Of a stretch of DNA of 31,601 nucleotides, positions 23,013-29,517 are shown one piece after another. Source of the stretch: a virus. A program made the translations under genes and the position numbers. Within the stretch, counting starts at the first letter, position 1; each line of letters opens with the position of its first letter. The notes under the pieces were generated by a model. That model did no database searches. It was not told the origin of the DNA and was given only the letters and a program-made list of their open reading frames with translations. Where the stretch lies: the IMG/VR virus record IMGVR_UViG_3300028920_000638, positions 1-31,601 of that record; one strand, written 5' to 3'.

Positions 23013-23189
23013 ATGAATCACCCCAAGACTATCAAGGGTATGCTGTTCGTAGCGGCCACCGGCCTGTTGTTCGGCGGTGCCAAGGCGATGGAATCTGGCG
23101 ACGTCACGACCGGATCCGTGATGTTCGTGTTCGGCCTGGCAGCTGTCGCCATGCGCGAGATCGTCAAGGAGAAGGACGGCGATCAGTGA
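23013..23189 (+). CDS. Candidate holin, 58 residues
   Basis: ATG 23013 follows GAGAAAGGGACTATC, a good ribosome binding site; the in-frame ATG 22983 overlapping the amidase lacks one. Two hydrophobic segments at about residues 10-25 and 42-56 are separated by a short polar loop, and the C-terminus is charged (K-E-K-D-G-D). This is class II holin topology, and it lies directly downstream of the amidase. The product would form holes in the cytoplasmic membrane for endolysin release. Assignment rests on topology and position. Confidence 0.7.
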   Translation: MNHPKTIKGMLFVAATGLLFGGAKAMESGDVTTGSVMFVFGLAAVAMREIVKEKDGDQ

Positions 23190-23491
23190 AACACTCGCTT
23201 GACCAGCTCATCGCACGAGGGTGGCCCGAGACCATCGTCCCTTTCCGCACTGCGAAAAACCCGGAAGGCGATGCCGTGGCGATGCAATGCACCGCATGTG
23301 GCAGAGAGCAGGAGGCCGTGAAGGGGATCCTAATCGCAACACGTGGAGGGGTACTGTGCTTCGACCATCTGCTCGATCTGTGCCGCCGTGATCCGCGTGT
23401 GGCGCTTGACATCGCCAAGGCGCTATCTCGACTCGTGACCGACATCTACAAAGTGGCAAGGCCAAGATCCAGACGCTTCCACTTCTGGTAG
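23186..23491 (+). CDS. Small protein with ClpX-like zinc-binding domain
   Basis: A 101-residue protein, GTG 23186 in a GTGA overlap with the holin gene. Residues 35-66 resemble the N-terminal C4 zinc domain of ClpX. C35-x2-C38 is followed by G-R-E-Q-E-A-V-K (ClpX has G-K-S-Q-x-E-V-K), a hydrophobic I-L-I-A segment, then C58-x2-H61 and L-L-D-L-C. The fourth ligand is His rather than Cys. There is no AAA+ domain. The C-terminus is a helix followed by a basic tail (R-P-R-S-R-R). In ClpX this domain dimerises and binds adaptors such as SspB and substrates. A free copy could interfere with that, but this is inference. A generic zinc finger is the alternative. Confidence 0.7.
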   Translation: MKHSLDQLIARGWPETIVPFRTAKNPEGDAVAMQCTACGREQEAVKGILIATRGGVLCFDHLLDLCRRDPRVALDIAKALSRLVTDIYKVARPRSRRFHFW

Positions 23492-23520
23492 CTTCACCGC
23501 ACCCCCACTATCAGCTTTCC

Positions 23521-23550
23521 GGCCCCCGGCACCTCCCCGGGGGTCGTTTC
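23521..23550 (+). terminator. Intrinsic terminator closing the late operon
   Basis: GGCCCCCGG (23521-23529), a seven-base loop and CCGGGGGTC (23537-23545) form a stem of nine pairs including one G-T, followed by GTTTCT. It lies 30 bases after the last late gene and before the early promoter. This is the strongest terminator candidate in the window. Confidence 0.75.
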
Positions 23551-23559
23551 TATGTGGTA

Positions 23560-23589
23560 CACTGGTGCGCCTGAAAACGCAGGCCAGTG
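23560..23589 (+). other. Bulged hairpin in the late/early intergenic region
   Basis: CACTG (23560-23564) pairs with CAGTG (23585-23589), and GCCTG (23569-23573) with CAGGC (23580-23584), leaving a four-base bulge on the left. A variant pairing uses TGCG/CGCA. The intergenic region 23492-23703 therefore holds a terminator, this element, a promoter and a leader hairpin, with no gene. The bulged form recalls protein-binding RNA hairpins or a second terminator; pyrimidine-rich sequence follows some 20 bases later. Confidence 0.4.
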
Positions 23590-23620
23590 CTGCGATCTTG
23601 AAAAACCTTTCCTTTTCTCC

Positions 23621-23649
23621 TTGCCTTGTAAGCTAAACTAGGTGATAAT
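23621..23649 (+). promoter_or_regulatory. Early promoter
   Basis: TTGCCT (23621-23626, 4 of 6), 17-base spacer, GATAAT (23644-23649, 5 of 6). The expected start is near 23656. The A+T-rich spacer stands out in this G+C-rich genome. It drives the early operon starting at 23704. Confidence 0.65.
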
Positions 23650-23657
23650 GTAATCAA

Positions 23658-23680
23658 GGGGGAGCGAAGTGGAAACCCCC
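23658..23680 (+). other. 5' leader hairpin of the early transcript
   Basis: GGGGG (23658-23662) and CCCCC (23676-23680) flank a 13-base loop, starting about two bases from the predicted 5' end. Such 5' hairpins protect mRNA from decay. The ribosome binding site (AAAGGA near 23691) lies outside the stem. Confidence 0.45.
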
Positions 23681-23703
23681 GAGAGGAACGAAAGGAACCG
23701 ACC

Positions 23704-23994
23704 ATGACCATCGAGGAAATGATCAAGAAAGCCCACGAAACCGCTACCGCCAACCCTGGATACAGCTACAACAGCGAAGTCCTCGAAAGTGTTTGCAGGG
23801 CCGGGTACGAGGGACTTCCAGATCAATTCATCGCGGCGCAGAAAGGAACCCAGACGGTCACCATTGACAAGGCGCGCGGCGTGATGGTGATCGCTGACAA
23901 CGGGGTGGAGATACAGGCGGTACCATTGACGGAGGAACTCAAGGATAACGCTGTGATCCTTGATGCGTGCCGCCAGTCAAGGCGCGGATGGTAA
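23704..23994 (+). CDS. Hypothetical early protein, 96 residues
   Basis: First gene of the early operon; ATG 23704 follows CGAAAGGAACCGACC, a clear ribosome binding site. The protein has an N-terminal helix (E-E-M-I-K-K-A-H-E-T-A), a central helix (S-E-V-L-E-S-V-C-R-A), then strands V-T-I-D-K-A-R-G-V-M-V-I-A-D-N-G-V-E-I. No family is recognised. First early genes of phages often act against host functions, but nothing in the sequence shows that here. Confidence 0.75.
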   Translation: MTIEEMIKKAHETATANPGYSYNSEVLESVCRAGYEGLPDQFIAAQKGTQTVTIDKARGVMVIADNGVEIQAVPLTEELKDNAVILDACRQSRRGW

Positions 23995-24004
23995 GGAGGA
24001 TAAC

Positions 24005-24400
24005 ATGACCAACACCAACACCGCCACCACCACCGAGTGGCTGTCAGAGGACGGCCAGGGCACAATCGATATGGGCGACATGCATCCGGCCGGCGCCGTG
24101 CGAGAGCTGATGGAGCAGTGTGGGTCAGACGAGGAGTTGGTGGGTATCTTGGCTGGCACAATCAACGGAATCAGGTGCTCACAGATCCTCGACGATACCA
24201 GGTACGCCATTGATATCACCCGCCACTACTACGCACCTCAGCCAGACACCACGGAGCGATTGACCGATTCGTGGACCGGGGAGGAGTGGAGCGGGACCCT
24301 GGAAGAGGCCGAGGACAAGATCGAAGAGATCGAGGCCGCACTATACGAGTGCAGCAATGGCGAATCCAGCCGGCCCACCCTGACGATTGTCAGGGTGTGA
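24005..24400 (+). CDS. Hypothetical acidic early protein, 131 residues
   Basis: ATG 24005 sits after TAAGGAGGATAAC, nearly a perfect Shine-Dalgarno, so it should be well expressed. In-frame upstream starts are rejected on that basis. The product is acidic, with a Thr/Asn-rich N-terminus (residues 1-10), a W-T-G-E-E-W-S-G-T-L motif near 90-99 and a helix E-E-A-E-D-K-I-E-E-I-E-A-A-L. Strong acidity is common in phage anti-host proteins that mimic DNA, which is speculation here. No family is recognised. Confidence 0.75.
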   Translation: MTNTNTATTTEWLSEDGQGTIDMGDMHPAGAVRELMEQCGSDEELVGILAGTINGIRCSQILDDTRYAIDITRHYYAPQPDTTERLTDSWTGEEWSGTLEEAEDKIEEIEAALYECSNGESSRPTLTIVRV

Positions 24401-24603
24401 TGGGGGATGCCATGGACCCAGAACTGCAGGCAGTAATGGACTGGCTCAACGGGATGCAGTACACCGGCCTGCTCCAGGTCGAGCAGGACACAGGGGTAAC
24501 GCTACCGAGCCTGTACAAGTACAGGGCCGGACACATCGGCAAGGCCCGGTATACAACGATCCGCACCCTGCAGCGATATGCAGGGCTGGAGGTGAAATCA
24601 TGA
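24400..24603 (+). CDS. Small helix-turn-helix DNA-binding protein
   Basis: A 67-residue protein; ATG 24400 overlaps the upstream TGA, and in-frame ATG 24412 is an alternative. Residues about 24-60 look like a Cro/CI-type HTH: helix L-L-Q-V-E-Q-D-T-G, turn V-T-L, recognition helix P-S-L-Y-K-Y-R-A-G, then T-I-R-T-L-Q-R-Y-A. It lacks any C-terminal oligomerisation or cleavage domain. A role in controlling early promoters (for example the palindromes at 25067-25092) is plausible but not shown. It may be a distant relative of the HTH gene at 29518. Confidence 0.7.
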   Translation: MGDAMDPELQAVMDWLNGMQYTGLLQVEQDTGVTLPSLYKYRAGHIGKARYTTIRTLQRYAGLEVKS

Positions 24604-24827
24604 AGCGCGTGGCAGTGATGACGAGCGACAACGGAAGCGTCATCCATGCGTCTGGTGACATGGGTACGAGGCAGGTGGCAGCCAGCAATGATCGCAGCCG
24701 CGAGTGGAATCATGCGTTCGCGGTCAGGAGACTGCTGCAGGTGTGCGGCATGGAGACGAGGGACATCGCGTCCGCACCGCTCGGAAACTCCATGGTGCAT
24801 GTGGTGACGGTTGAGGGGGGATTGTGA
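24600..24827 (+). CDS. Hypothetical early protein, 75 residues
   Basis: ATG 24600 overlaps the HTH gene stop by ATGA and is preceded by GGAGGTGAAATC, a good ribosome binding site. The protein has two short beta segments and a helix (A-F-A-V-R-R-L-L-Q-V-C). I do not recognise it. It overlaps the next gene by GTGA, so it is part of the same coupled early operon. Confidence 0.65.
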   Translation: MKRVAVMTSDNGSVIHASGDMGTRQVAASNDRSREWNHAFAVRRLLQVCGMETRDIASAPLGNSMVHVVTVEGGL

Positions 24828-25060
24828 TCCAGGCAATCAAGCAGTGGCTGTTCCCGAAGGCGCAGGACCACGATCCTCCGAAACGTATGGACCCATGGGA
24901 TGAGCTGAACGCCGAGCTTTCCCGGATCAGCGTCTACCTGCCGTACCTCAAGGATGCAACGAGGAACCGCAGGCAGGGCCAGTGCGCCGTGTACCTTGGG
25001 GAGATCGAGGCCGGTATGGATCGGCTCTGGAAACTCTACCAGAAAAACAAGAGCGCTTGA
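24824..25060 (+). CDS. Hypothetical early protein, 78 residues
   Basis: GTG 24824 in a GTGA overlap, preceded by GAGGGGGG. The N-terminus (I-Q-A-I-K-Q-W-L-F-P-K) is amphipathic, and the rest is helical and charged, with an R-N-R-R-Q-G-Q-C segment and a G-M-D-R-L-W-K-L-Y-Q-K helix at the end. Its stop codon overlaps the TTGACA of the next promoter (25057-25062). No family is recognised. Confidence 0.65.
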   Translation: MIQAIKQWLFPKAQDHDPPKRMDPWDELNAELSRISVYLPYLKDATRNRRQGQCAVYLGEIEAGMDRLWKLYQKNKSA

Positions 25061-25085
25061 CACGAGGTACACACCAATGTACAGT
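25057..25085 (+). promoter_or_regulatory. Promoter for the recombination operon
   Basis: TTGACA (25057-25062), 17-base spacer, TACAGT (25080-25085, 4 of 6). The predicted start at about 25092 coincides with an in-frame ATG 7 bases after the -10 hexamer, the same geometry as the promoters at 2170 and 4188. A Shine-Dalgarno-led ATG lies 15 bases further on at 25107. Confidence 0.65.
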
Positions 25086-25092
25086 TAGTACA
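25067..25092. promoter_or_regulatory. Operator-like inverted repeats overlapping the -10 box
   Basis: Three half-sites alternate: GTACA (25067-25071), TGTAC (25078-25082), GTACA (25088-25092). They make two overlapping palindromes with 6- and 5-base spacers that cover the promoter spacer, the -10 hexamer and the predicted start. This is a typical layout for repression. The HTH protein at 24400 or 29518 is a candidate ligand. Confidence 0.6.
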
Positions 25093-25343
25093 TGAAAGGA
25101 GGGGCCATGACGAAGGTAGGAGAGATGTATCCGCAGACCAGGATGGTGAAGATCGACCACGGCGTAGTGATCGACGTGGAAACCGGAGCAGTCTACACCA
25201 TCGCAGGAATCGACACTGATGCAACTGGCATCAAGATCAGCATGCCACACCGCCCGAGCCCGGACGCATGTGAGCGGACCTGGTACCGGTGGGCACGAAA
25301 CTGCCGGGCGCTGTACCTGGCAGCGCAGCACTCCAAGGGGTAA
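25092..25343 (+). CDS. Hypothetical protein with alternative leaderless or Shine-Dalgarno-led start
   Basis: Two in-frame ATGs are possible. 25092 is at the predicted transcription start and gives 83 residues beginning M-K-G-G-A-M-T-K. 25107 follows AAAGGAGGGG and gives 78 residues beginning M-T-K-V-G-E-M. The protein has beta strands (M-V-K-I-D-H-G-V-V-I-D-V, A-V-Y-T-I-A-G-I) and a C-terminal helix W-Y-R-W-A-R-N-C-R-A. No family is recognised. It is first in the recombination operon, separated from the ATPase gene by a 57-base leader with a hairpin. Confidence 0.7.
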   Translation: MKGGAMTKVGEMYPQTRMVKIDHGVVIDVETGAVYTIAGIDTDATGIKISMPHRPSPDACERTWYRWARNCRALYLAAQHSKG

Positions 25344-25357
25344 AGAGAGAGAAAGAA

Positions 25358-25380
25358 GGCCAGGACATGAAGACCTGGCC
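25358..25380 (+). other. Hairpin in the leader of the ATPase gene
   Basis: GGCCAGG (25358-25364), nine-base loop, CCTGGCC (25374-25380), a perfect 7-bp stem ending six bases before the AAAGGA ribosome binding site of the gene at 25401. No T run follows. It may affect mRNA stability or translation of the ATPase. Confidence 0.5.
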
Positions 25381-25400
25381 AGTAGAAAGGAACCAGCTCC

Positions 25401-27296
25401 ATGATAATCAAAACTGTGACATATCGCAATTTCAAGGGGTTGAAGGAGTTCACCGTCGACCTCAATGGAAAATCGGTCACCATCAGCGGGGCCAACGAGG
25501 CAGGCAAGACAACTCTGGCCGATGGCATCTGGTGGTTGTTCTTCGGCAAGGATCTGAACAACCGCACGGATTTTTCCGTCAAGCCACTGGATGCTACCGG
25601 GGCTGCATCGCAAGGCGCCGAGGTATCTGTGGAGGCCGTGACGGACGCCGGGACGTTCAAGCGCACGTATCGCGAGGTGTGGGCCCGCAAGCGTGGCGCC
25701 GAGGCCGAGACGTTCAGCGGGCACACCACCGACTACGAGATCAACGGCGTGCCTGCCAGTGATCGCGAGTACAAGACCGCGGTGGCCGAGATCGTTGGTG
25801 AAGAGCAGTTCAAACTGCTCACCAACCCGGTGTATTTCGCGTCCATGCTCAAATGGCAGAAGCGACGTGAGATCATCCTGGCCATCTGCGGCGACGTGTC
25901 CGACGAGGATGTGATCTCGCAGAATGCCGAGCTGGCAGAACTGCGCGGGATCCTGGGCGACGTGCCTGCCGACAAGTACCGCAAAATGCTGGACGCCCGC
26001 CGCAAGGCGATCAACGATGAGCAGAGCAAGATCCCGGCCCGGATCGACCAGGAGAACAAGGGACTGTACACGGACGACCTGACCGTCGAGGAGCTGCGCC
26101 AGCAGGCCGCAGACATCCAGGCAGAGGTAAGCGCCATCACCAAGACCATCGCCAGCATCGAGTCCGGCGAAGAGATCCAGCGGGTGGAAACCGAGATCGC
26201 CCGGCTGGAGGTGGCTGGCGAGTCGAAGGCAGCTAAGGAGCTGGCGAAGAAGCGGGACGAGCTGTCGAAGCTCCAGCGCGATGCCACGGCCCACTCAATC
26301 CGGCTTGCGAACTTGCGCCAGCAAATCGTCACCAAGACGGCGGAGATCGAGCGGCACGACGACAAGGTGGCCGCGCTCGACTGTGAGATGAAGGAACTGC
26401 AGCGCAAGTACATGGAGGCGTACAAGGCCGATTACGGTAGCCTATGCCCTACGTGCGGTCAGGACATGCCAGCCGGCCGCGTGGCCGAGTCACGCGCTCG
26501 AGCGCTTGCCACGATCACCGAGGATGGCAAGGCCAAGGAGGCGGAGCTGAAAGCGGCCATCGAGTCGCGACCATCCCTCGATCAGGAACTGCAGGAAGCC
26601 CAGGAGATCTATGCCGCTGCCGAGAAGAGCGGGCAGGCGTTCGCCGATGGCGTGAAGACCCTGGAAACCATGATCCGCAATGCCGAGAGCGACGAGCCAC
26701 AGGGAGAGTGCATGGAGCTGACGGAGCTTCGCGGAAAGCTGTCCGAGCTGCAGGCTGATACTGCGGCTGCTGCGGAGCTGGCGAAGGCCAAGCAGGTGGA
26801 ACTGGAGAACGACCTGTCCGAGATCCGCAGACGCATCGCTGGGCTGGAGTCCAACGCATTCGCACACAAGCGGATCGACGGGCTCAAGGCTAGGCAGAAG
26901 GAGCTGGCGAAGGAATGGGCGCAGACCGAGCGAGAGCTGCACCTGCTGGACGAGCACACCCGTGCCCGGGTCCGCGTCCTGGAGTCTGCCGTCAACGCAC
27001 GGTTCAAGATGGCGCGGTTCCAGATGTTCAGGGACCAGATCAACGGTGGCGTGCAGGAGTGCTGCGAGGTTACCTACAACGGCGTGCCGTACAACGGCGG
27101 GCTTAACACCGGGGCCCGCATCCTGGTCGGACTGGATATCATCGAGACACTGCAGAAGCACTACGGCCTTTCGATGCCGGTGTTCGTTGACAACGCCGAA
27201 GCGATCACGTCACCCATCGAGTGCGACGTGCAGCAGGTGGTGAAGCTCGTGGCCGTACAGCGGCCGAAGAATCTCAAGGTGGAGGTGGCAGCATGA
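25401..27296 (+). CDS. SbcC/Rad50-like ATPase of phage recombination
   Basis: A 631-residue SMC-type ATPase. Walker A is at about residues 29-38 (S-G-A-N-E-A-G-K-T-T). Long coiled coils (about 185-345 and 360-540) flank a zinc hook C-P-T-C-G near 348-352. The C-terminal half has the G-G-L-N-T-G-A-R signature-like segment (about 565-573) and a Walker B P-V-F-V-D-N-A-E-A (about 593-601). Length is about half that of bacterial SbcC, as in phage versions. It has no Mre11-like SbcD partner here. ATG 25401 follows GAAAGGAACC. It overlaps recT by ATGA, suggesting joint action at DNA ends. Confidence 0.9.
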   Translation: MIIKTVTYRNFKGLKEFTVDLNGKSVTISGANEAGKTTLADGIWWLFFGKDLNNRTDFSVKPLDATGAASQGAEVSVEAVTDAGTFKRTYREVWARKRGAEAETFSGHTTDYEINGVPASDREYKTAVAEIVGEEQFKLLTNPVYFASMLKWQKRREIILAICGDVSDEDVISQNAELAELRGILGDVPADKYRKMLDARRKAINDEQSKIPARIDQENKGLYTDDLTVEELRQQAADIQAEVSAITKTIASIESGEEIQRVETEIARLEVAGESKAAKELAKKRDELSKLQRDATAHSIRLANLRQQIVTKTAEIERHDDKVAALDCEMKELQRKYMEAYKADYGSLCPTCGQDMPAGRVAESRARALATITEDGKAKEAELKAAIESRPSLDQELQEAQEIYAAAEKSGQAFADGVKTLETMIRNAESDEPQGECMELTELRGKLSELQADTAAAAELAKAKQVELENDLSEIRRRIAGLESNAFAHKRIDGLKARQKELAKEWAQTERELHLLDEHTRARVRVLESAVNARFKMARFQMFRDQINGGVQECCEVTYNGVPYNGGLNTGARILVGLDIIETLQKHYGLSMPVFVDNAEAITSPIECDVQQVVKLVAVQRPKNLKVEVAA

Positions 27297-28228
27297 ACCA
27301 GCGCAATGATCTCGTCAGACAGGATGGCACCGCGAAGTTCGGCCTGGATCCGAACGGTAGGCCCAGGACATTCATGGCGGCGCTGTCCGCCAAGCTGGCA
27401 ACCGCCAGCGTTCAGTCATCGTTCGCCCAGGCGGCCGGGCCGCTTGCCCGCGCCATCATGGGGTCCATCATCGAGGTGTGCAGCAACAACCAGAAGCTGC
27501 AGGAGTGCGACCCGAATCTCGTGATCCAGGAGGCGGTGAAGGCGGCCACGTGCGGCCTGTCACTCGCCAGTGGACTCGGGCACGCTTACATCATCCCGTA
27601 CAACAAATCTGTGAAGGTTGGCACCAGGTGGGAAAAAGTGCCGATCCCCCAGATGCAACTCGGGTATCGTGGACTTATCCAGCTGGCCCTGCGTACCCGG
27701 CAATATCGCACGATCAACGCGGACATGCTGTACGTCGGTGAATCGGTTGTGATCGACCGACTTACCGGCCGTGTGTCCATATCCGGGGCACCGACATCCG
27801 ACGAGGCTATCGGGTATTTCATATATTTCGAGACGCTGGATGGATTCGAGAAATCCGGGTTCATGTCTCGGGATGACATGCTGGCACACGCCCAGCGGTA
27901 CTCGAAAAGCTGGGATGCGAAAAACAAGCGGTTCAACCCATCATCCGCATGGGCAACGAATTTCGACAAGATGGGCATCAAGACCATGGTGCGCCTGGTT
28001 CTGCAGAAATATGGCCCGGTATCTGTGGAGTTCATGGAGGCAATCAACCGCGACAGCGATGCGGACGGCTACCGCTACGATGCCGCGCCGACGCCTCCGG
28101 CGCTTGATTACGACGGGCCGCAGGTGCATGATGGAGAGGATGGCCACGAGGCACCGGACGAGGCGATGACCATTCCGGATCCGGTGCAGGAAGAGACGGA
28201 GGTTGTGCCTCCGTTCGGGATGGGGTGA
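27293..28228 (+). CDS. recT: RecT-family single-strand annealing protein
   Basis: A 311-residue protein. RecT-family features: the N-terminal helix region, D-P-N-L-V-I-Q-E-A-V-K-A-A-T-C-G-L-S-L (about 69-87), G-L-G-H-A-Y-I-I-P-Y (about 91-100), Q-M-Q-L-G-Y-R-G-L-I-Q-L-A (about 117-129) and the M-G-I-K-T-M-V-R-L-V motif (about 216-225). The acidic Asp/Glu/Pro-rich tail (about 245-311) may recruit a single-strand binding protein. It promotes annealing of single strands for phage recombination. ATG 27293 overlaps the ATPase by ATGA, after AAGGTGGAGG. It lies directly before a metallo-beta-lactamase-fold gene rather than a recE or YqaJ exonuclease. Confidence 0.93.
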   Translation: MNQRNDLVRQDGTAKFGLDPNGRPRTFMAALSAKLATASVQSSFAQAAGPLARAIMGSIIEVCSNNQKLQECDPNLVIQEAVKAATCGLSLASGLGHAYIIPYNKSVKVGTRWEKVPIPQMQLGYRGLIQLALRTRQYRTINADMLYVGESVVIDRLTGRVSISGAPTSDEAIGYFIYFETLDGFEKSGFMSRDDMLAHAQRYSKSWDAKNKRFNPSSAWATNFDKMGIKTMVRLVLQKYGPVSVEFMEAINRDSDADGYRYDAAPTPPALDYDGPQVHDGEDGHEAPDEAMTIPDPVQEETEVVPPFGMG

Positions 28229-28231
28229 CGA

Positions 28232-28993
28232 GTGAATATCACGACACTCGGAAGCGGTAGCAGTGGCAACGCTCATATCGTGGAGTGCGGGGGGGCTAGC
28301 GTCATGCTTGACGCTGGCCTGCCTTTCCGCAAACTCATGGAGCTGTCGAAGTTCAAGGCGACCGATGTGCAGGCTGCGCTCATTACCCACGAGCACCAGG
28401 ACCACGCAAAGGCAGTCGAGGATCTTATGCTACACGGTGTCGACTGCTGGATGAGCCTGGGCACGGCCATGGCTCTCGGGATCCCATCGGACACGCCGCG
28501 CCTGCAGTTCTGCCACCCCGGCGAGCTGCACAGCCTGGGTGATCGGTGGGAGATGGGATGCTTCCACACAACGCATGACAGCGAGGAGCCGTTGGGCTTC
28601 ATCGTGCAGCGCCAGGGATACCCATACCGGCTCATGTACCTAACCGACTCGGCGACCGGCCCGAGCTGGCCAACCGGCATCACCCACCTGATGATCGAGG
28701 TAAACCACACCCGAGATCTGATCGCCTCGTCCACGGCAGTGCATGCAGGACGCGCCAAACGGTCGCACATGGGGCTGGAGTATGCCCTGCGGTATATCGA
28801 TGACCTGCGCTTCAATTCGCCCAACCTGTTCGAGGTGCATTTCATCCACCTCAGCGACTGCCATGCGGACCAGGAGGAGATCGAGACGGCTGCGGCTATG
28901 GCACTCCCAGGTGTGCGGATCAAGATCGGTGACCGGGCACGCACGGAGCCAGTCAGTTACCCGCAGGCGTTCGGGCTGGTGGATGAGCTGTGA
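28232..28993 (+). CDS. Metallo-beta-lactamase-fold hydrolase (YycJ-like), recombination-associated
   Basis: A 253-residue protein, GTG 28232. The metallo-beta-lactamase motif is clear: T-H-E-H-Q-D-H-A at residues 52-59 with His53, His55, Asp57 and His58. Other ligands are probably in the later H-T-T-H-D-S (about 110-115), T-D-S-A-T (about 135-139) and H-L-S-D-C-H segments. Close phage relatives sit beside recT genes. Related bacterial YycJ proteins are nucleases of DNA mismatch repair, so this protein may supply the 5'-3' resection that RecT needs. That function is inferred from family and position. Confidence 0.85.
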   Translation: MNITTLGSGSSGNAHIVECGGASVMLDAGLPFRKLMELSKFKATDVQAALITHEHQDHAKAVEDLMLHGVDCWMSLGTAMALGIPSDTPRLQFCHPGELHSLGDRWEMGCFHTTHDSEEPLGFIVQRQGYPYRLMYLTDSATGPSWPTGITHLMIEVNHTRDLIASSTAVHAGRAKRSHMGLEYALRYIDDLRFNSPNLFEVHFIHLSDCHADQEEIETAAAMALPGVRIKIGDRARTEPVSYPQAFGLVDEL

Positions 28994-29451
28994 AACTCAC
29001 CCGTGAACAATCCCGCGCCCTATTCGCAAGGATCCGCAGGGACGGCACGGAAGACCTCCGTGATGTGGACCCAGACGTGCTCAGGATCGCCCAGGAGCAA
29101 ACGAAACCACGTCAGGCGCCCGTAGAGCGCAAACCAAAGATGAACAAGACAGAGGCGAGATACGAGGCCGAGATACTTCGGCCCATGCTCCACGCCGGGG
29201 AACTGGTCGCGTACCTGTTTCAGCCCATCACGTTGAAGGTGGCCGAGTTCAACTGCCGATATACCCCGGATTGGTTCCTGGTGTTACCGGATCGGTTCGC
29301 GTTCCACGAGGTCAAAGGGTTTTGGCGGGACGACGCCCTGGTGAAGTTCAAGGCCGCTGCCACCCAGTACCCCTGGTTCGACTGGGTGTCCGTGCAGCAC
29401 AAACGTGGCGAGTGGGTGACGTGGGATCCGTGGGAGGACGGGTGCCGGTAG
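28990..29451 (+). CDS. DUF1064 nuclease-like protein
   Basis: A 153-residue protein, GTG 28990 in a GTGA overlap. After a basic N-terminal extension (1-50), residues 51-153 match DUF1064: M-N-K-T-E-A-R-Y, F-Q-P-I-T-L-K-V-A-E, Y-T-P-D-W-F-L-V (Asp94), H-E-V-K-G (Glu107, Lys109), then V-K-F-K-A-A-A-T-Q-Y-P. Glu55/59, Asp94, Glu107 and Lys109 fit a PD-(D/E)xK nuclease core. DUF1064 proteins are proposed to be Holliday junction or structure-specific nucleases. Placement after RecT and the metallohydrolase agrees with a recombination role. Confidence 0.8.
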   Translation: MKLTREQSRALFARIRRDGTEDLRDVDPDVLRIAQEQTKPRQAPVERKPKMNKTEARYEAEILRPMLHAGELVAYLFQPITLKVAEFNCRYTPDWFLVLPDRFAFHEVKGFWRDDALVKFKAAATQYPWFDWVSVQHKRGEWVTWDPWEDGCR

Positions 29452-29471
29452 GTGCCTGGTCTCTTTTTTTG

Positions 29472-29500
29472 TTGCATCTGTTTACCAAAGTAAATACAAT
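29472..29500 (+). promoter_or_regulatory. Promoter of the replication operon
   Basis: TTGCAT (29472-29477, 4 of 6), 17-base spacer, TACAAT (29495-29500, 5 of 6). The expected start is near 29507, in the ribosome binding site of the HTH gene, so any leader is very short. A T7 run at 29464-29470 just upstream may end transcription from the recombination genes, but its preceding hairpin is weak. Confidence 0.7.
29481..29494. promoter_or_regulatory. Operator-like palindrome in the promoter spacer
   Basis: TTTAC (29481-29485), CAAA, GTAAA (29490-29494): a perfect 14-bp inverted repeat that exactly abuts the -10 hexamer. Its position between -35 and -10 is a classic repressor site. The adjacent Cro-like gene makes autoregulation likely. 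Confidence 0.65.
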
Positions 29501-29517
29501 GTGTGAAAGGAGGGCGA

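Noticed and set aside
29452-29470. Intrinsic terminator ending in T7 before the replication promoter
   Set aside because: The T run is clear, but the preceding sequence forms only a weak four-pair stem with a wobble, so I mention it without listing it as a feature.
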